Part shown: positions 1 through 10,674 of the stretch, piece by piece
Position numbering within the stretch: the stretch's first letter is position 1
How the letters are laid out: each line of letters starts with the position of its first letter
Source: Tsuneonella flava
Lineage (GTDB): Bacteria > Pseudomonadota > Alphaproteobacteria > Sphingomonadales > Sphingomonadaceae
Assembly: GCF_002870965.1 (NCBI RefSeq)
Contig: NZ_PHSO01000001.1
Span: 186,001-250,000, forward strand
DNA: 64,000 bases
Direction of reading: 5' to 3'
Translations under genes and position numbers: made by a program
The notes under the pieces: generated by a model
What the model was told of the DNA's origin: nothing
The model's input: the letters and a program-made list of their open reading frames with translations, nothing else
The model's database searches: none

Positions 1-1862
<1,862 letters not shown>

Positions 1863-1901
1863 ACGGTTGTAGGCGTTAATTCCGCTGAGCGAAAGGGGCG
1901 A

Positions 1902-2594
1902 TCAGTAATCGCCTTTGTTGAACGGGCCTTCCCGGCATTCATACGCAGTGCGCCCGTCGCGTTTCTCGATAATGCTCACCAGTCCGAAATAATCGCCGGG
2001 TCCGAAACCGGCGTTCTTATGGACCACTTTGGCCCCGCCACCCTCGGCCACCGGGAAGCCCAGACCGCCGAGAACCGAGGCGACCTTTGCCGGATCGTCT
2101 TGCAGATAGAGCGTCGTGCTTTCGGGCAGATCCGACCCCGGATTGAAGTCGTACCCCATGCCAACGACCTGCAAGCCATTCCATTGGCCATCGAATTCGT
2201 AGCGCACGCCATAGCGCCCATCGTTCTGCGCGGGTTGCAGAACCGTTGGCGCGATCTTGCGACCGAGACCGGGAATATCCCGTGGGCCGGATGCGCGATA
2301 GCCGCCCTTGCCATCCGAAATCGCAGAGGCGCTATAGAGCAGCACCCGGCCATCCATCGTAAACGGTCGGCAGATCGCCTTGTCCTTCGTTCCCAGCAGG
2401 GCACTCAGTTCCGGGCCGCGCAACGGGGCCGGTGTCGCTTGTGCAGGTTCAGCCGCCGCCACGGCCGCATTGGCGCTGGCCGCATCGCTGGCTGATGGCA
2501 CCGCGGCTTTGGCGGTAGGGTCCGTGGTTTCGGAATTACCGCAACCAGCGACCATGCCGATGGCGGCAATCGCCAGAATATGTCGATACTTCAA
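1902..2594 (-). CDS. Putative outer-membrane lipoprotein of unknown function
   Basis: A 230-residue protein whose start is TTG (2592-2594), with a GAGGGGG ribosome site about 8 nt before it. The N-terminus has a short basic start, a hydrophobic core and the lipobox VAGC (Cys18), so it should be a lipid-anchored envelope protein. A low-complexity Ala/Pro-rich linker (about residues 25-60) precedes a globular domain beginning near LSALLGTKDKAICRPF. I do not recognise the domain. A pair of cysteines (CRPF near 77 and YECREG near the C-terminus) could form a disulfide. It lies upstream of the thiC riboswitch on the same strand, with no obvious link to thiamine. Confidence 0.85.
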   Translation of the reverse strand: MKYRHILAIAAIGMVAGCGNSETTDPTAKAAVPSASDAASANAAVAAAEPAQATPAPLRGPELSALLGTKDKAICRPFTMDGRVLLYSASAISDGKGGYRASGPRDIPGLGRKIAPTVLQPAQNDGRYGVRYEFDGQWNGLQVVGMGYDFNPGSDLPESTTLYLQDDPAKVASVLGGLGFPVAEGGGAKVVHKNAGFGPGDYFGLVSIIEKRDGRTAYECREGPFNKGDY

Positions 2595-2716
2595 AGCAAC
2601 CCCCTCGTTGATCCATCCCCGTCAGAACAACATTCTGTCCGGACGGTGTCAACCGTCGGGTGGCAAGCGACACAGGCGGCAGGCAGGACAGCGAACGCCC
2701 CACCCGCCACATGCGA

Positions 2717-4546
2717 TCAGTCCGCCTTGGTCGCGGCGATCCAGTCGTCGATCTTCTTTTCCAGAACCGGCAATGGCAACGCGCCGGTGTCGAGCACCTG
2801 TTCGTGGAAGGCGCGGATGTCGAACTTATCGCCCAGCACCTTCTCGGCTTTCTTACGAAGGCCCTGAATCGTCAGAGCGCCAACCTTGTAGGCCAAAGCC
2901 TGACTGGGAATGGCGATATAGCGTTCGACTTCCGCCGTGGCATCGGTGCGGCCCATGCCCGAATTGGTCAGCATGTATTCGATGGCCTGATCGCGGGTCC
3001 AGCCTTTGGCGTGGAGGCCGGTGTCGACCACCAGCCGCATCGCGCGCAACATCTCGTCATCCAGCGTGCCGAACCGCTGGTAGGGATCTTTGTAGAACCC
3101 CATCGGATAGCCCAGCGTTTCGGCGTAGAGCGCCCAGCCTTCGACATAAGCGGTATTGCCACCGAACCGCATGAAGGCGGGCAGCGCATCGTTTTCCTGT
3201 GCCAGACTGATCTGGAAGTGATGCCCCGGCGCCCCTTCGTGCAGGTACAGCGTGGTTTCGCCCGGCGTCGTCCGGCTCGGCAAATCATAGGCGTTGAAAT
3301 AGAATACGCCCGGACGCGATCCATCGGGAGTGCCCGATTCATACGAACCGCCCGCTTCAAATTTTTCGCGGAATTCCTCGTAAGGCCGGATTTCCAGCGC
3401 GGTCTTGGGCACTTTCGAGAAGAACTTCGGCACCTGCTGATCGACTTCCTTGCCGATGGCGTAATACCGCTGCGTCAGGTCTTCCCGGCTCTTGGGCTTG
3501 AACTGCGGATCGGTGCGAATGAATTCGAAGAATTCACCCAGCGTTCCTTTGAAGCCGACCTCATTCTTGACCTCTTCCATTCCCTGCTTGATCCGCGCCA
3601 CTTCGCTCAGGCCCAGATTGTGCAGGTAATCGGCGGTGAGCGGCAGTGTAGTGGTCTGCTCGATCATCGATTGATAGAGCGCCGCCCCACCCTTCATCTG
3701 GCTCAGGCCGACACTGTCGCGCGCGACCGGCAGATAATCGTCTTTCAGGAAATCGCGGAGCCGTGCGTTGGCGGCGTACACATCTTCGATCGATGCGTGA
3801 TAGGCATCGGTCAGCCGCGCCTTCTCGGCATCGCTGAAATCGTCGGGCATCGCTTCGATCGGGCCCCAGTAGGGCGATTTCTCAATCGGCATTTCCAACT
3901 GGGTGTCGAGCTGCTGGATCACATTGTTGATCGTCAGCTTGGTTTCGACGACGCCGGACTTCATTCCTTCGCGAAATTTGCCAATCGACCGGTCGATAAG
4001 CTGGACATAATTGGCATTGCGCGACAGCCCGTTCTCATAATCCTTCACGGTCTTGTAAGGAGCCGCGCCCTTCCCGCTGGAGAAGGTGGGATAGAACGTG
4101 TGGAAACCATAGAAATGGTTGATCGGGCGTACTTCGGTCAGCGCCAGATATTCGGGTGTCAGCGTCTTCAGCGTCTCGCCCTGCGAATAGGCGAACACGT
4201 CGTAGGCGATCTTGTCTGTCGGGTTCAGCTTGGTCCGATCGATAGTCTTGAGTGCAGCAAGGCTGCTTTCAGCCTGCGCTTTCACTGCTGCGTTGTATTC
4301 CGGCGTCAGGAAATCGCCAATCTTGTCGGCATAGCGCGTATCGCCGCGAAAAATCGCCATGATCGGGCTGAGCTTGAGGCTCGCCTCGTCGTCCGCCTTG
4401 AAAATGGCAAACAGCTTGTCATGCTCAACCTGTTCTACGGATAACCCAACGGGCTTTACCGCCTCGGCAGGGTCGGCCGCATTTGCAGCAGTCGAAACCG
4501 CCAACGGCAGAGCAGCGGCGAGCAGTAGAATCGAACGCAATTTCAT
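2717..4546 (-). CDS. DUF885 family secreted putative metallopeptidase
   Basis: A 609-residue protein of normal length for the DUF885 family. Residues 1-23 form a Sec signal peptide ending STAANA|ADP, so it acts in the periplasm. The family's hallmark is visible at residues 435-445, LHEGAPGHHFQ, an HE...HH zinc-ligand-like arrangement. A second conserved block near the C-terminus, ERYIAIPSQALAYKVG, is also present. Members are annotated as putative zinc peptidases, but their substrates are mostly unknown. The ATG at 4544-4546 follows a GGGGGA ribosome site. The gene stands alone between the lipoprotein and the monooxygenase. Confidence 0.92.
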   Translation of the reverse strand: MKLRSILLLAAALPLAVSTAANAADPAEAVKPVGLSVEQVEHDKLFAIFKADDEASLKLSPIMAIFRGDTRYADKIGDFLTPEYNAAVKAQAESSLAALKTIDRTKLNPTDKIAYDVFAYSQGETLKTLTPEYLALTEVRPINHFYGFHTFYPTFSSGKGAAPYKTVKDYENGLSRNANYVQLIDRSIGKFREGMKSGVVETKLTINNVIQQLDTQLEMPIEKSPYWGPIEAMPDDFSDAEKARLTDAYHASIEDVYAANARLRDFLKDDYLPVARDSVGLSQMKGGAALYQSMIEQTTTLPLTADYLHNLGLSEVARIKQGMEEVKNEVGFKGTLGEFFEFIRTDPQFKPKSREDLTQRYYAIGKEVDQQVPKFFSKVPKTALEIRPYEEFREKFEAGGSYESGTPDGSRPGVFYFNAYDLPSRTTPGETTLYLHEGAPGHHFQISLAQENDALPAFMRFGGNTAYVEGWALYAETLGYPMGFYKDPYQRFGTLDDEMLRAMRLVVDTGLHAKGWTRDQAIEYMLTNSGMGRTDATAEVERYIAIPSQALAYKVGALTIQGLRKKAEKVLGDKFDIRAFHEQVLDTGALPLPVLEKKIDDWIAATKAD

Positions 4547-4598
4547 CGATAGTCCCCCGTAAACAATTGCAGGGAGATAGGACTATCACCCGGCATGT

Positions 4599-4619
4599 GT
4601 CGAGCGCCCGCCGCTCGAC
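4599..4619 (-). terminator. Hairpin downstream of the flavin monooxygenase gene
   Basis: GTCGAGCG and CGCTCGAC form a perfect 8-bp stem around a 5-nt loop, 45-65 nt after the monooxygenase stop. There is no clear U-tract, so it may stabilise the 3' end rather than be a strong intrinsic terminator. Confidence 0.5.
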
Positions 4620-4663
4620 CAGCGACATATGCTATCGACGGGCGCATGCAACCATGCCTGCCG

Positions 4664-6190
4664 TCATGCAGTTTCGACGGACTTTTCGGATCGTTCGAAC
4701 GCGCGCGTTCCGTCGTACACAAATTCGCGCCCCGCGCAGTCGATTACGGGAATTTCCTCCCGCTCTGCCCAATAGTCCTGATTGTGCCGCCACTCTGGTT
4801 TGTCGCCGCGCCGCGGCAACTGGTCCAGACCGCGCATCAGGTATCCGGGGTTGAAATTGTCGGCGTCGATCCAGGGATGCAGTTCCATTTCTTCGTCTTC
4901 CGGACGGAGCGCGACCTCCACCCGCTTCGCTCCGATTTCTACCATATGGTTCAGCAGACTGCAGATGAAATCGCCCATCATATCCACCCGCAGCGTCCAG
5001 CTCGCGCGGAAATACCCCATGACCCACGCCATATTGGGCACGCCGGTAAACATCATCCCGCGATAGGTGACGGTATCGTGCCAGTTCACCGGCTCTCCAT
5101 CGACTTCGAACGGGATGTCGCCCATCACCGAAAGGCGAAAACCCGTGGCAGCCACGATCAGCTCCGCTTCGATTTCCTCACCCGATGCCGTGCGAACGCC
5201 CTTTTCAGTGAAACGGTCGATGGTGTCGGTCACAACAGTCAGCTTGCCTGCCTTGGCAGCACGGAAAATGTCGCCTTCCGGGCAGAACGCCAGCCTCTGC
5301 TGCCACACGCGATATTTGGGTGTGAAGTGCGGTTCGAAGGGAAAATCGGGATCGCCGGTGAATGCTCTCACCAGTTCCTTCAGATCTTCAAACACCGCCT
5401 CAGGCTCTGTCTGGCAGCGTTTGGTCAGTTGATCCTGATCGTACATGATCTGCTGGCGCACAACACGGTGCACGGTCGGTTCGTCCACCCCCACTTCGCG
5501 CAGACGATCCGCCAGTTCGTTCCTGTTTTCCGAACAATAGAAATAGGTGGGCGACCGCTGCAGCATCGTCACATGCGCGGCCTTCTCAGCAAATTGGGGA
5601 ATAACCGTCGCCGCGGTGGCCCCCGATCCAATCACCAGAATGCGCTTGCCGCTGTAATCGTATTCCGGATCCCACAATTGGGCGTGGACGAAGTCGCCCC
5701 TGTAATCGTTCAAACCCGGCCAGTTGGGAATGTATGGCTTTTCGTGGTCGTAATACCCCTGGCACATCCACAGGAAGTTGCAGGTGAAAATCACCGTTTC
5801 ATCGGTGGCGGTCTTGCGGGCTTCGACCGTCCATAAATCGGTATCGCGCGAATAGCTGCACTTCTCGATCCGGTGGCCATAGCGGATATGATCGTCGATG
5901 CCGTTCTCCGCGATCACCTCTCCCATATAATCGAGGATCGCCTGTCCGCTGGCGATCGGCGCACCGACCCACGGTTTGAAGCGATAACCGAAAGTATAAA
6001 GGTCGGAATCCGACCGGACACCGGGGTATTTGTGCGTTTCCCACGTTCCACCGAACGTGTCCTTCATCTCAAGGATCGCATATGTCCGCTCGGGACATTG
6101 CTGCTGCAGGTGATAAGCCGAACCGATGCCGGAAATCCCCGCTCCGGCTATCAACACATCGAAATGACTGGCGCTGCTTTCGTGAACCAT
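4664..6190 (-). CDS. EthA-type flavin-containing (Baeyer-Villiger) monooxygenase
   Basis: A 508-residue NADPH- and FAD-dependent monooxygenase expected to insert oxygen into ketones or oxidise S/N heteroatoms. The FAD-binding Rossmann motif GAGISG is at residues 16-21, followed by FGGTW at about 46-50. The NADPH motif GSGATA is near residue 185. The Baeyer-Villiger fingerprint appears in the EthA-like variant YRGDFVHAQLWD, without the usual terminal WP, so function could be either ketone or thioamide oxidation. The ATG at 6188-6190 has a GAGAGG ribosome site. A perfect TTGAT-N4-ATCAA box lies about 60 nt upstream, implying control by a Crp/Fnr-family regulator. No pathway partners adjoin it. 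Confidence 0.93.
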   Translation of the reverse strand: MVHESSASHFDVLIAGAGISGIGSAYHLQQQCPERTYAILEMKDTFGGTWETHKYPGVRSDSDLYTFGYRFKPWVGAPIASGQAILDYMGEVIAENGIDDHIRYGHRIEKCSYSRDTDLWTVEARKTATDETVIFTCNFLWMCQGYYDHEKPYIPNWPGLNDYRGDFVHAQLWDPEYDYSGKRILVIGSGATAATVIPQFAEKAAHVTMLQRSPTYFYCSENRNELADRLREVGVDEPTVHRVVRQQIMYDQDQLTKRCQTEPEAVFEDLKELVRAFTGDPDFPFEPHFTPKYRVWQQRLAFCPEGDIFRAAKAGKLTVVTDTIDRFTEKGVRTASGEEIEAELIVAATGFRLSVMGDIPFEVDGEPVNWHDTVTYRGMMFTGVPNMAWVMGYFRASWTLRVDMMGDFICSLLNHMVEIGAKRVEVALRPEDEEMELHPWIDADNFNPGYLMRGLDQLPRRGDKPEWRHNQDYWAEREEIPVIDCAGREFVYDGTRAFERSEKSVETA

Positions 6191-6247
6191 AGTTGCAATT
6201 CCTCTCCATTATAGGTTCGGTTTTGCCACTTATGTTGAGCGTAATCC

Positions 6248-6261
6248 TTGATCCGGATCAA
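6248..6261. promoter_or_regulatory. FNR/FixK-type box upstream of the monooxygenase
   Basis: TTGATCCGGATCAA is a perfect palindrome matching the Crp/Fnr-family consensus TTGAT-N4-ATCAA. Its centre is about 64 nt before the monooxygenase start (minus strand). That position suits activation of a promoter, though no promoter was mapped. Confidence 0.6.
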
Positions 6262-6372
6262 ACGCCATTCGATCGGTTTGTCGAGCGCCTTCCCAACACC
6301 CCTCTGACCCAGCCCCGGTGACGACCACTTCGCAGAGGCAGCGTCAAAAGGAGGATCGGAGTATGGGGACGC

Positions 6373-7251
6373 TCAGAACGTGTAGCCGATTCCCACGCCG
6401 CCAAGCCATTGGTCGGCGCTACCGCGCATGGAGGTGTACGGCGTGTCTTTCGCATCGCCCAGCATGTGCGAATATCCGCCGATGAAGAGCAGGCCGAGGC
6501 CACCGTTCGTCAGGTCGCCATCGAGATCCACACCAACAATCAGATTGGCCCCTGCTTTGGTCCAGCCCGATCCGGCCGTATAAGTCGGCAAACCGCTGGC
6601 GGCGCTCTGCGTCGGGCTAACAGAATAATAGTAATCCATGAATTTACGGTCGCCATGCTCAGCGGATACCGAGAGCATTGCGATCATCCCGCGACTGAGC
6701 GGTGTAAAATAGCTGATGCCGGGGGAGATGGCAGTGCCACCGTGGGCACCATTGATGTCGTGCGTGACATCGACGCTGAAACTCAGCCGGTCGTATGGGT
6801 TGAGAACACCGGGCATAGAGACACCCGCGTTACCGCCGATCTCAATCGCTGTCTCAAGCTTCCCTGCGCTTGCTACAACCGGGTCTTCGATCTGGCGGGC
6901 ACGATCGGACCGCAGGCGTACAACAGGGCCGAGTGAGAAGCCCACGCCATCTTTCGCATCGGGAATGAAATCGAGCGCCACGCCAGCCGGTCGCGGGCGT
7001 ATCGACACCCCGCCAAGACTGCCCTGAATAAGCGGCACGGGGAACAGGACATAATCGTCCGAACCGGAATAGCTGGGACTGTATCCCACCCCTGCGCCAA
7101 TCGAAACCCAATCTCCATCGAACACAGTGCCCGCTTCCGGATCGGCAGGGCGCTGTGTAGCGGGATCGGCTGCACTGTCATCGGCCAATGCCGGCCATGC
7201 AGCAAAAGCGGCGCCAGCGGCTAAGAGCGCTGGTATTACTCGAAATTTCAT
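6373..7251 (-). CDS. MipA/OmpV family outer-membrane protein
   Basis: A 292-residue outer-membrane beta-barrel of the MipA/OmpV family, annotated as murein-machinery scaffolds or small porin-like proteins. The chosen ATG (7249-7251) begins MKFRVIPALLAAG and follows an AGGGGAA ribosome site. An in-frame start seven codons upstream lacks one. A Sec signal peptide ends around WPALA|DDS. Family features are the early GAGVGYSPSYSGSDDYVLFPVP segment, alternating hydrophobic strands and a C-terminal aromatic residue (GVGIGYTF), the BAM recognition signature. The gene is divergent from the carotenoid operon, separated by about 170 bp. Confidence 0.9.
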   Translation of the reverse strand: MKFRVIPALLAAGAAFAAWPALADDSAADPATQRPADPEAGTVFDGDWVSIGAGVGYSPSYSGSDDYVLFPVPLIQGSLGGVSIRPRPAGVALDFIPDAKDGVGFSLGPVVRLRSDRARQIEDPVVASAGKLETAIEIGGNAGVSMPGVLNPYDRLSFSVDVTHDINGAHGGTAISPGISYFTPLSRGMIAMLSVSAEHGDRKFMDYYYSVSPTQSAASGLPTYTAGSGWTKAGANLIVGVDLDGDLTNGGLGLLFIGGYSHMLGDAKDTPYTSMRGSADQWLGGVGIGYTF

Positions 7252-7424
7252 GGTGTGACGTTCCCCTGTCATTCGGTGTCTAAACGGCCCATACCTCCGA
7301 CTGGTTCCTGCATCTCGTCGCAGCGCTTCACTTCATCGCGCAATCCATTGCGATCGTTCGGGTAATGCCAGAACTATGTTCAAGGTCGTTGCCCACTGCA
7401 CAAATGCCGCCTAGGTCGGAGCGA

Positions 7425-8606
7425 ATGACAGCGCGCAGGATCGATTTGGCAATTGCCGGAGGGGGGCTGGCCGGTGGCCTGATCGCGCTCGCCCTGCATC
7501 GCACCCGCCCGGAACTTCGCGTTGTGCTGGTCGAACAGGGGCAAGCCATCGGTGGCAATCATCGCTGGTCATGGTTCGCCAGCGATCTCGATGCCGATAG
7601 CGTTGCTCTTCTCAGTGGATTTCGCACCGCTTCGTGGGGCAGATATGATGTGCGCTTTCCGGGCTATCGGCGCGATCTGGGCACCGCCTATCACTCGCTG
7701 GCCTCAGTCGATTTCGATGCGGCGCTGCGCCGCGAACTGAACGAAGGAATGCTGGTTGCCGGCCGTTCGGTCTGCTCGCTCGATGCACGGGGGATCGATC
7801 TCGATAACGGCGAACGGATCGAAGCACGGACCGTCATCGACTGCCGCGGGATCGACAGCGCAGCGCAACTCACCGGTGGGTGGCAGGTATTCATGGGCCG
7901 TCACCTGCGAACCCCCCGCCCCCACGGTGTCACACAGCCGACGATCATGGACGCCGATCTAGAACAGCACGGGGCCTATCGTTTCGTTTATACCCTTCCC
8001 CTTAGCGCGCAGGATCTGTTCGTCGAAGACACGTATTATGCCGAGACTCCGCAACTCGACCGCAATGCCCTGTCAGGCAGAATCGACCGCTATTGCCAGC
8101 GTGCAGGCTGGCAGGGAAATCCCGTGGGCTTCGAAACCGGGGTGCTGCCCGTGATAACCGGCGGCAACTTCTCCGCTTTCCAGTCGGCCCACCGGATCGA
8201 CGGAGTCGCCGTGGCGGGGACGCGCGGCGGGTTCATGCACCCGCTTACCAGTTATTCACTGCCATTCGCAGTCGAAACCGCACTCGCCATTGCCCGCGAT
8301 GCCGATTTACCCGGCGTCCAGCTTGCCGCGATGCTGGAGGCGCGCGCACGGCAACATTGGTCGCGCACCCGATTCTATCGCCAGTTGGGTCGGATGTTAT
8401 TCAGGGCCGGTACGGCAGACGAACGCTGGCGGATATTCGCGCGCTTCTATCGCCTGCCCCGCCTGCTGATCGAGCGATTTTATGCGGCACAGACCACGCG
8501 CCTCGATAGGGCACGGGTTCTGTGTGGAAAGCCTCCTGTGCCGGTAATGGGTGCACTCGCTGCATTGGTCGGGCAAGGGCGCGCGTTGGAAAGGGATGCG
8601 GCATGA
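7425..8606 (+). CDS. crtY: Lycopene beta-cyclase CrtY
   Basis: CrtY closes the linear ends of lycopene into beta-rings, giving beta-carotene at the membrane. The 393-residue product starts at ATG 7425, chosen because the dinucleotide-binding fold begins at once (GGGLAGG at residues 12-18). In-frame starts at 7365 and 7404 would add residues with no family match. The bacterial cyclase motif appears as GNHRWSWF (residues 43-50), equivalent to NHTWSF. Its TGA overlaps the crtI ATG by ATGA, indicating translational coupling. It is the first gene of the carotenoid operon. Confidence 0.94.
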   Translation: MTARRIDLAIAGGGLAGGLIALALHRTRPELRVVLVEQGQAIGGNHRWSWFASDLDADSVALLSGFRTASWGRYDVRFPGYRRDLGTAYHSLASVDFDAALRRELNEGMLVAGRSVCSLDARGIDLDNGERIEARTVIDCRGIDSAAQLTGGWQVFMGRHLRTPRPHGVTQPTIMDADLEQHGAYRFVYTLPLSAQDLFVEDTYYAETPQLDRNALSGRIDRYCQRAGWQGNPVGFETGVLPVITGGNFSAFQSAHRIDGVAVAGTRGGFMHPLTSYSLPFAVETALAIARDADLPGVQLAAMLEARARQHWSRTRFYRQLGRMLFRAGTADERWRIFARFYRLPRLLIERFYAAQTTRLDRARVLCGKPPVPVMGALAALVGQGRALERDAA

Positions 8607-10096
8607 GTACGGAAGGAAAAACCGCTTGCGTGATCGGTGCCGGGTTCGGCGGGCTGGCACTGGCCATCCGCTTGCAGGCGGCAGGTATTCGGACCACTGT
8701 CGTGGAAGCGCGCGACAAGCCCGGCGGGCGGGCTTATGTGTGGGAACGCGAAGGCTTCACTTTCGACGCAGGCCCCACAGTCGTTACCGACCCCGCCTGT
8801 CTGGAAGAGCTGTGGGCGCTGACCGGGCACGAAATGTCGGCGAATATCGAACTGATGCCGGTCATGCCGTTCTATCGCCTTAACTGGCCCGATGGCACGA
8901 CGTTCGATTATTCGAACGACGAAGCGCAATTGCGCGAGGCCATCCTGCGTATCGCCCCGGCGGACCTTGCCGGATACGACGCATTCGCCCGCTATTCGGA
9001 AGGGGTTTTCGAAGAAGGTTATCGCAAGCTCGGTTCTGTCCCGTTTCTCGATTTCGCAAGCATGGTCAAGGCCGCGCCAGCATTGGCCAAACATCAGGCG
9101 TGGCGCTCCGTATTCTCGATCGTCAGCAAATATGTGAAGAGCGAATATCTGCGTCAGACGTTGAGTTTTCACACTCTGCTTGTGGGGGGCAACCCGTTCA
9201 CTACCAGCTCGATATACGCTCTGATCCACAAGCTGGAAAAGGATGGCGGCGTGTGGTGGGCGCGGGGCGGCACCAACCGCCTGATCGCCGCTATGGTGCG
9301 CCATTTCGAACGGTTGGGCGGCACCATCCGCCTGAGTGATCCGGTGGTGCAAATTCATACGGTCGGAACTCGCGCAACCGATGTCGAATGCGCTTCCGGC
9401 TGGAAAGAACGCTTCGATGCCGTGGCCAGCAATGGCGACGTGGTGCACACTTATCGCGACCTTCTGAAAGGTACGAAGCGCGGGGACAAGGAAACCAAAC
9501 GGCTGACTGCAAAACGGTTCAGCCCCAGTCTGTTCGTAGTGCACTTCGGGCTGGAAGGCGGCTGGCCGGGCATTCCGCACCACACGATCCTGTTCGGCCC
9601 GCGCTATCGCGGGTTGCTGGAAGATATCTACGACACGGGTGTATTGCCGCAGGATTTCTCGATCTATCTGCACCACCCGACAGTAACCGATCCGAGCATG
9701 GCACCGCCGGGCAAAAGCACGTTTTATGCGCTGGTGCCTGTGGCGCATATGGGCAAGCTGACGGTGGACTGGGAACAGGTCGGCCCCATTCTGGAACAGC
9801 GCGTTCTGGCGGAAGTCGGCCGCCGCCTGATCCCCGATATCGACGATCGGATTGTGACCAAATTCCATTATACGCCGCGCGATTTCTCCAGCGATCTGAG
9901 CGCGCATCTGGGCAGCGCGTTCAGCCTCGAACCGATCCTGACGCAAAGTGCCTATTTCCGTGCCCACAATCGCGACGATGAAATATCCAACGTTTATCTC
10001 GTCGGTGCCGGAACCCACCCCGGCGCTGGCATTCCCGGTGTTGTCGGCAGCGCAAAAGCGACTGCCAGATTGATGATAAAGGACCTTACCGAATGA
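8603..10096 (+). CDS. crtI: Phytoene desaturase CrtI
   Basis: CrtI is the FAD-dependent desaturase that converts phytoene to lycopene in several steps. The 497-residue protein has the N-terminal FAD motif GAGFGG (12-17) and the family's C-terminal signature, LVGAGTHPGAGIPGVVGSAKATARLM. The start at 8603 overlaps the crtY stop (ATGA); the in-frame start at 8522 lies inside crtY and is rejected. Its own TGA overlaps the start of the next gene in the same way. The long minus-strand frame over this gene is a shadow. Confidence 0.97.
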   Translation: MSTEGKTACVIGAGFGGLALAIRLQAAGIRTTVVEARDKPGGRAYVWEREGFTFDAGPTVVTDPACLEELWALTGHEMSANIELMPVMPFYRLNWPDGTTFDYSNDEAQLREAILRIAPADLAGYDAFARYSEGVFEEGYRKLGSVPFLDFASMVKAAPALAKHQAWRSVFSIVSKYVKSEYLRQTLSFHTLLVGGNPFTTSSIYALIHKLEKDGGVWWARGGTNRLIAAMVRHFERLGGTIRLSDPVVQIHTVGTRATDVECASGWKERFDAVASNGDVVHTYRDLLKGTKRGDKETKRLTAKRFSPSLFVVHFGLEGGWPGIPHHTILFGPRYRGLLEDIYDTGVLPQDFSIYLHHPTVTDPSMAPPGKSTFYALVPVAHMGKLTVDWEQVGPILEQRVLAEVGRRLIPDIDDRIVTKFHYTPRDFSSDLSAHLGSAFSLEPILTQSAYFRAHNRDDEISNVYLVGAGTHPGAGIPGVVGSAKATARLMIKDLTE

Positions 10097-10674
10097 ACCG
10101 TCTCGCCATTTACTGTGGCTCTGCCACGCCTGCCGATCCGCGCTACATGGAACTGGCGCGCGAAGTGGGGCAGACATTGGCCGAACGCGGGATCGGAGTG
10201 GTGTATGGCGGCGGGCGGCTCGGGCTGATGGGTGCTGTAGCCACCGGCGCATTGGCAGCAGGTGGAGAGGTTATCGGCGTGATCCCAGATGCGCTGGCCG
10301 GATCGGAAGTCGCCAATACCGATTGCACCGAACTCTATACCGTTTCGGGAATGCACGAACGCAAACAGCGGTTCACCGATCTCAGCGACGGTTTCATCAC
10401 GATCCCCGGCGGAGTCGGCACGATGGACGAATTGTGGGAAGCGATGAGCTGGGCCCAGTTGGGATATCACAGCAAGCCGGTAGGATTGCTCAATGCGTTC
10501 GGCTTCTATGACGATCTGATCGCATTCAACCGCCGGATGGCCGAGGTCGGCTTTGTCCGCCCCGCGCACCAGACCATCCTGATCGCAGACGAAGCCCTGC
10601 CCTCTCTACTAACAAAAATGGAAAGTTATCAGCCGCATACACCCATATTTTCGATGAAGGCAGACGACCTGTGA
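10093..10674 (+). CDS. LOG-family nucleotide-sugar hydrolase (TIGR00730) inside the crt operon
   Basis: A 193-residue Rossmann-fold protein of the LOG family, known as cytokinin riboside 5'-monophosphate phosphoribohydrolases or related nucleoside-monophosphate glycosidases. Motifs are GGGRLGLMG (39-47), MHERK (87-91) and PGGVGTMDE (105-113), the signature associated with active LOG enzymes. It overlaps crtI by ATGA and crtB by GTGA, so it is translated as part of the carotenoid operon. No carotenoid step needs this chemistry. A role in purine salvage, cytokinin-like release of an adenine derivative, or housekeeping of a pathway by-product are all possible, and none is shown by sequence. Confidence 0.93.
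   Translation: MNRLAIYCGSATPADPRYMELAREVGQTLAERGIGVVYGGGRLGLMGAVATGALAAGGEVIGVIPDALAGSEVANTDCTELYTVSGMHERKQRFTDLSDGFITIPGGVGTMDELWEAMSWAQLGYHSKPVGLLNAFGFYDDLIAFNRRMAEVGFVRPAHQTILIADEALPSLLTKMESYQPHTPIFSMKADDL

Noticed and set aside
2660-4444. Plus-strand frame of 594 codons
   Set aside because: It mirrors the DUF885 gene. It has no signal peptide or family motif, and its His/Arg/Phe-rich text is typical of antisense frames in high-GC DNA.
8480-10252. Minus-strand frame of 590 codons
   Set aside because: Antisense of crtI, which has full family motifs.
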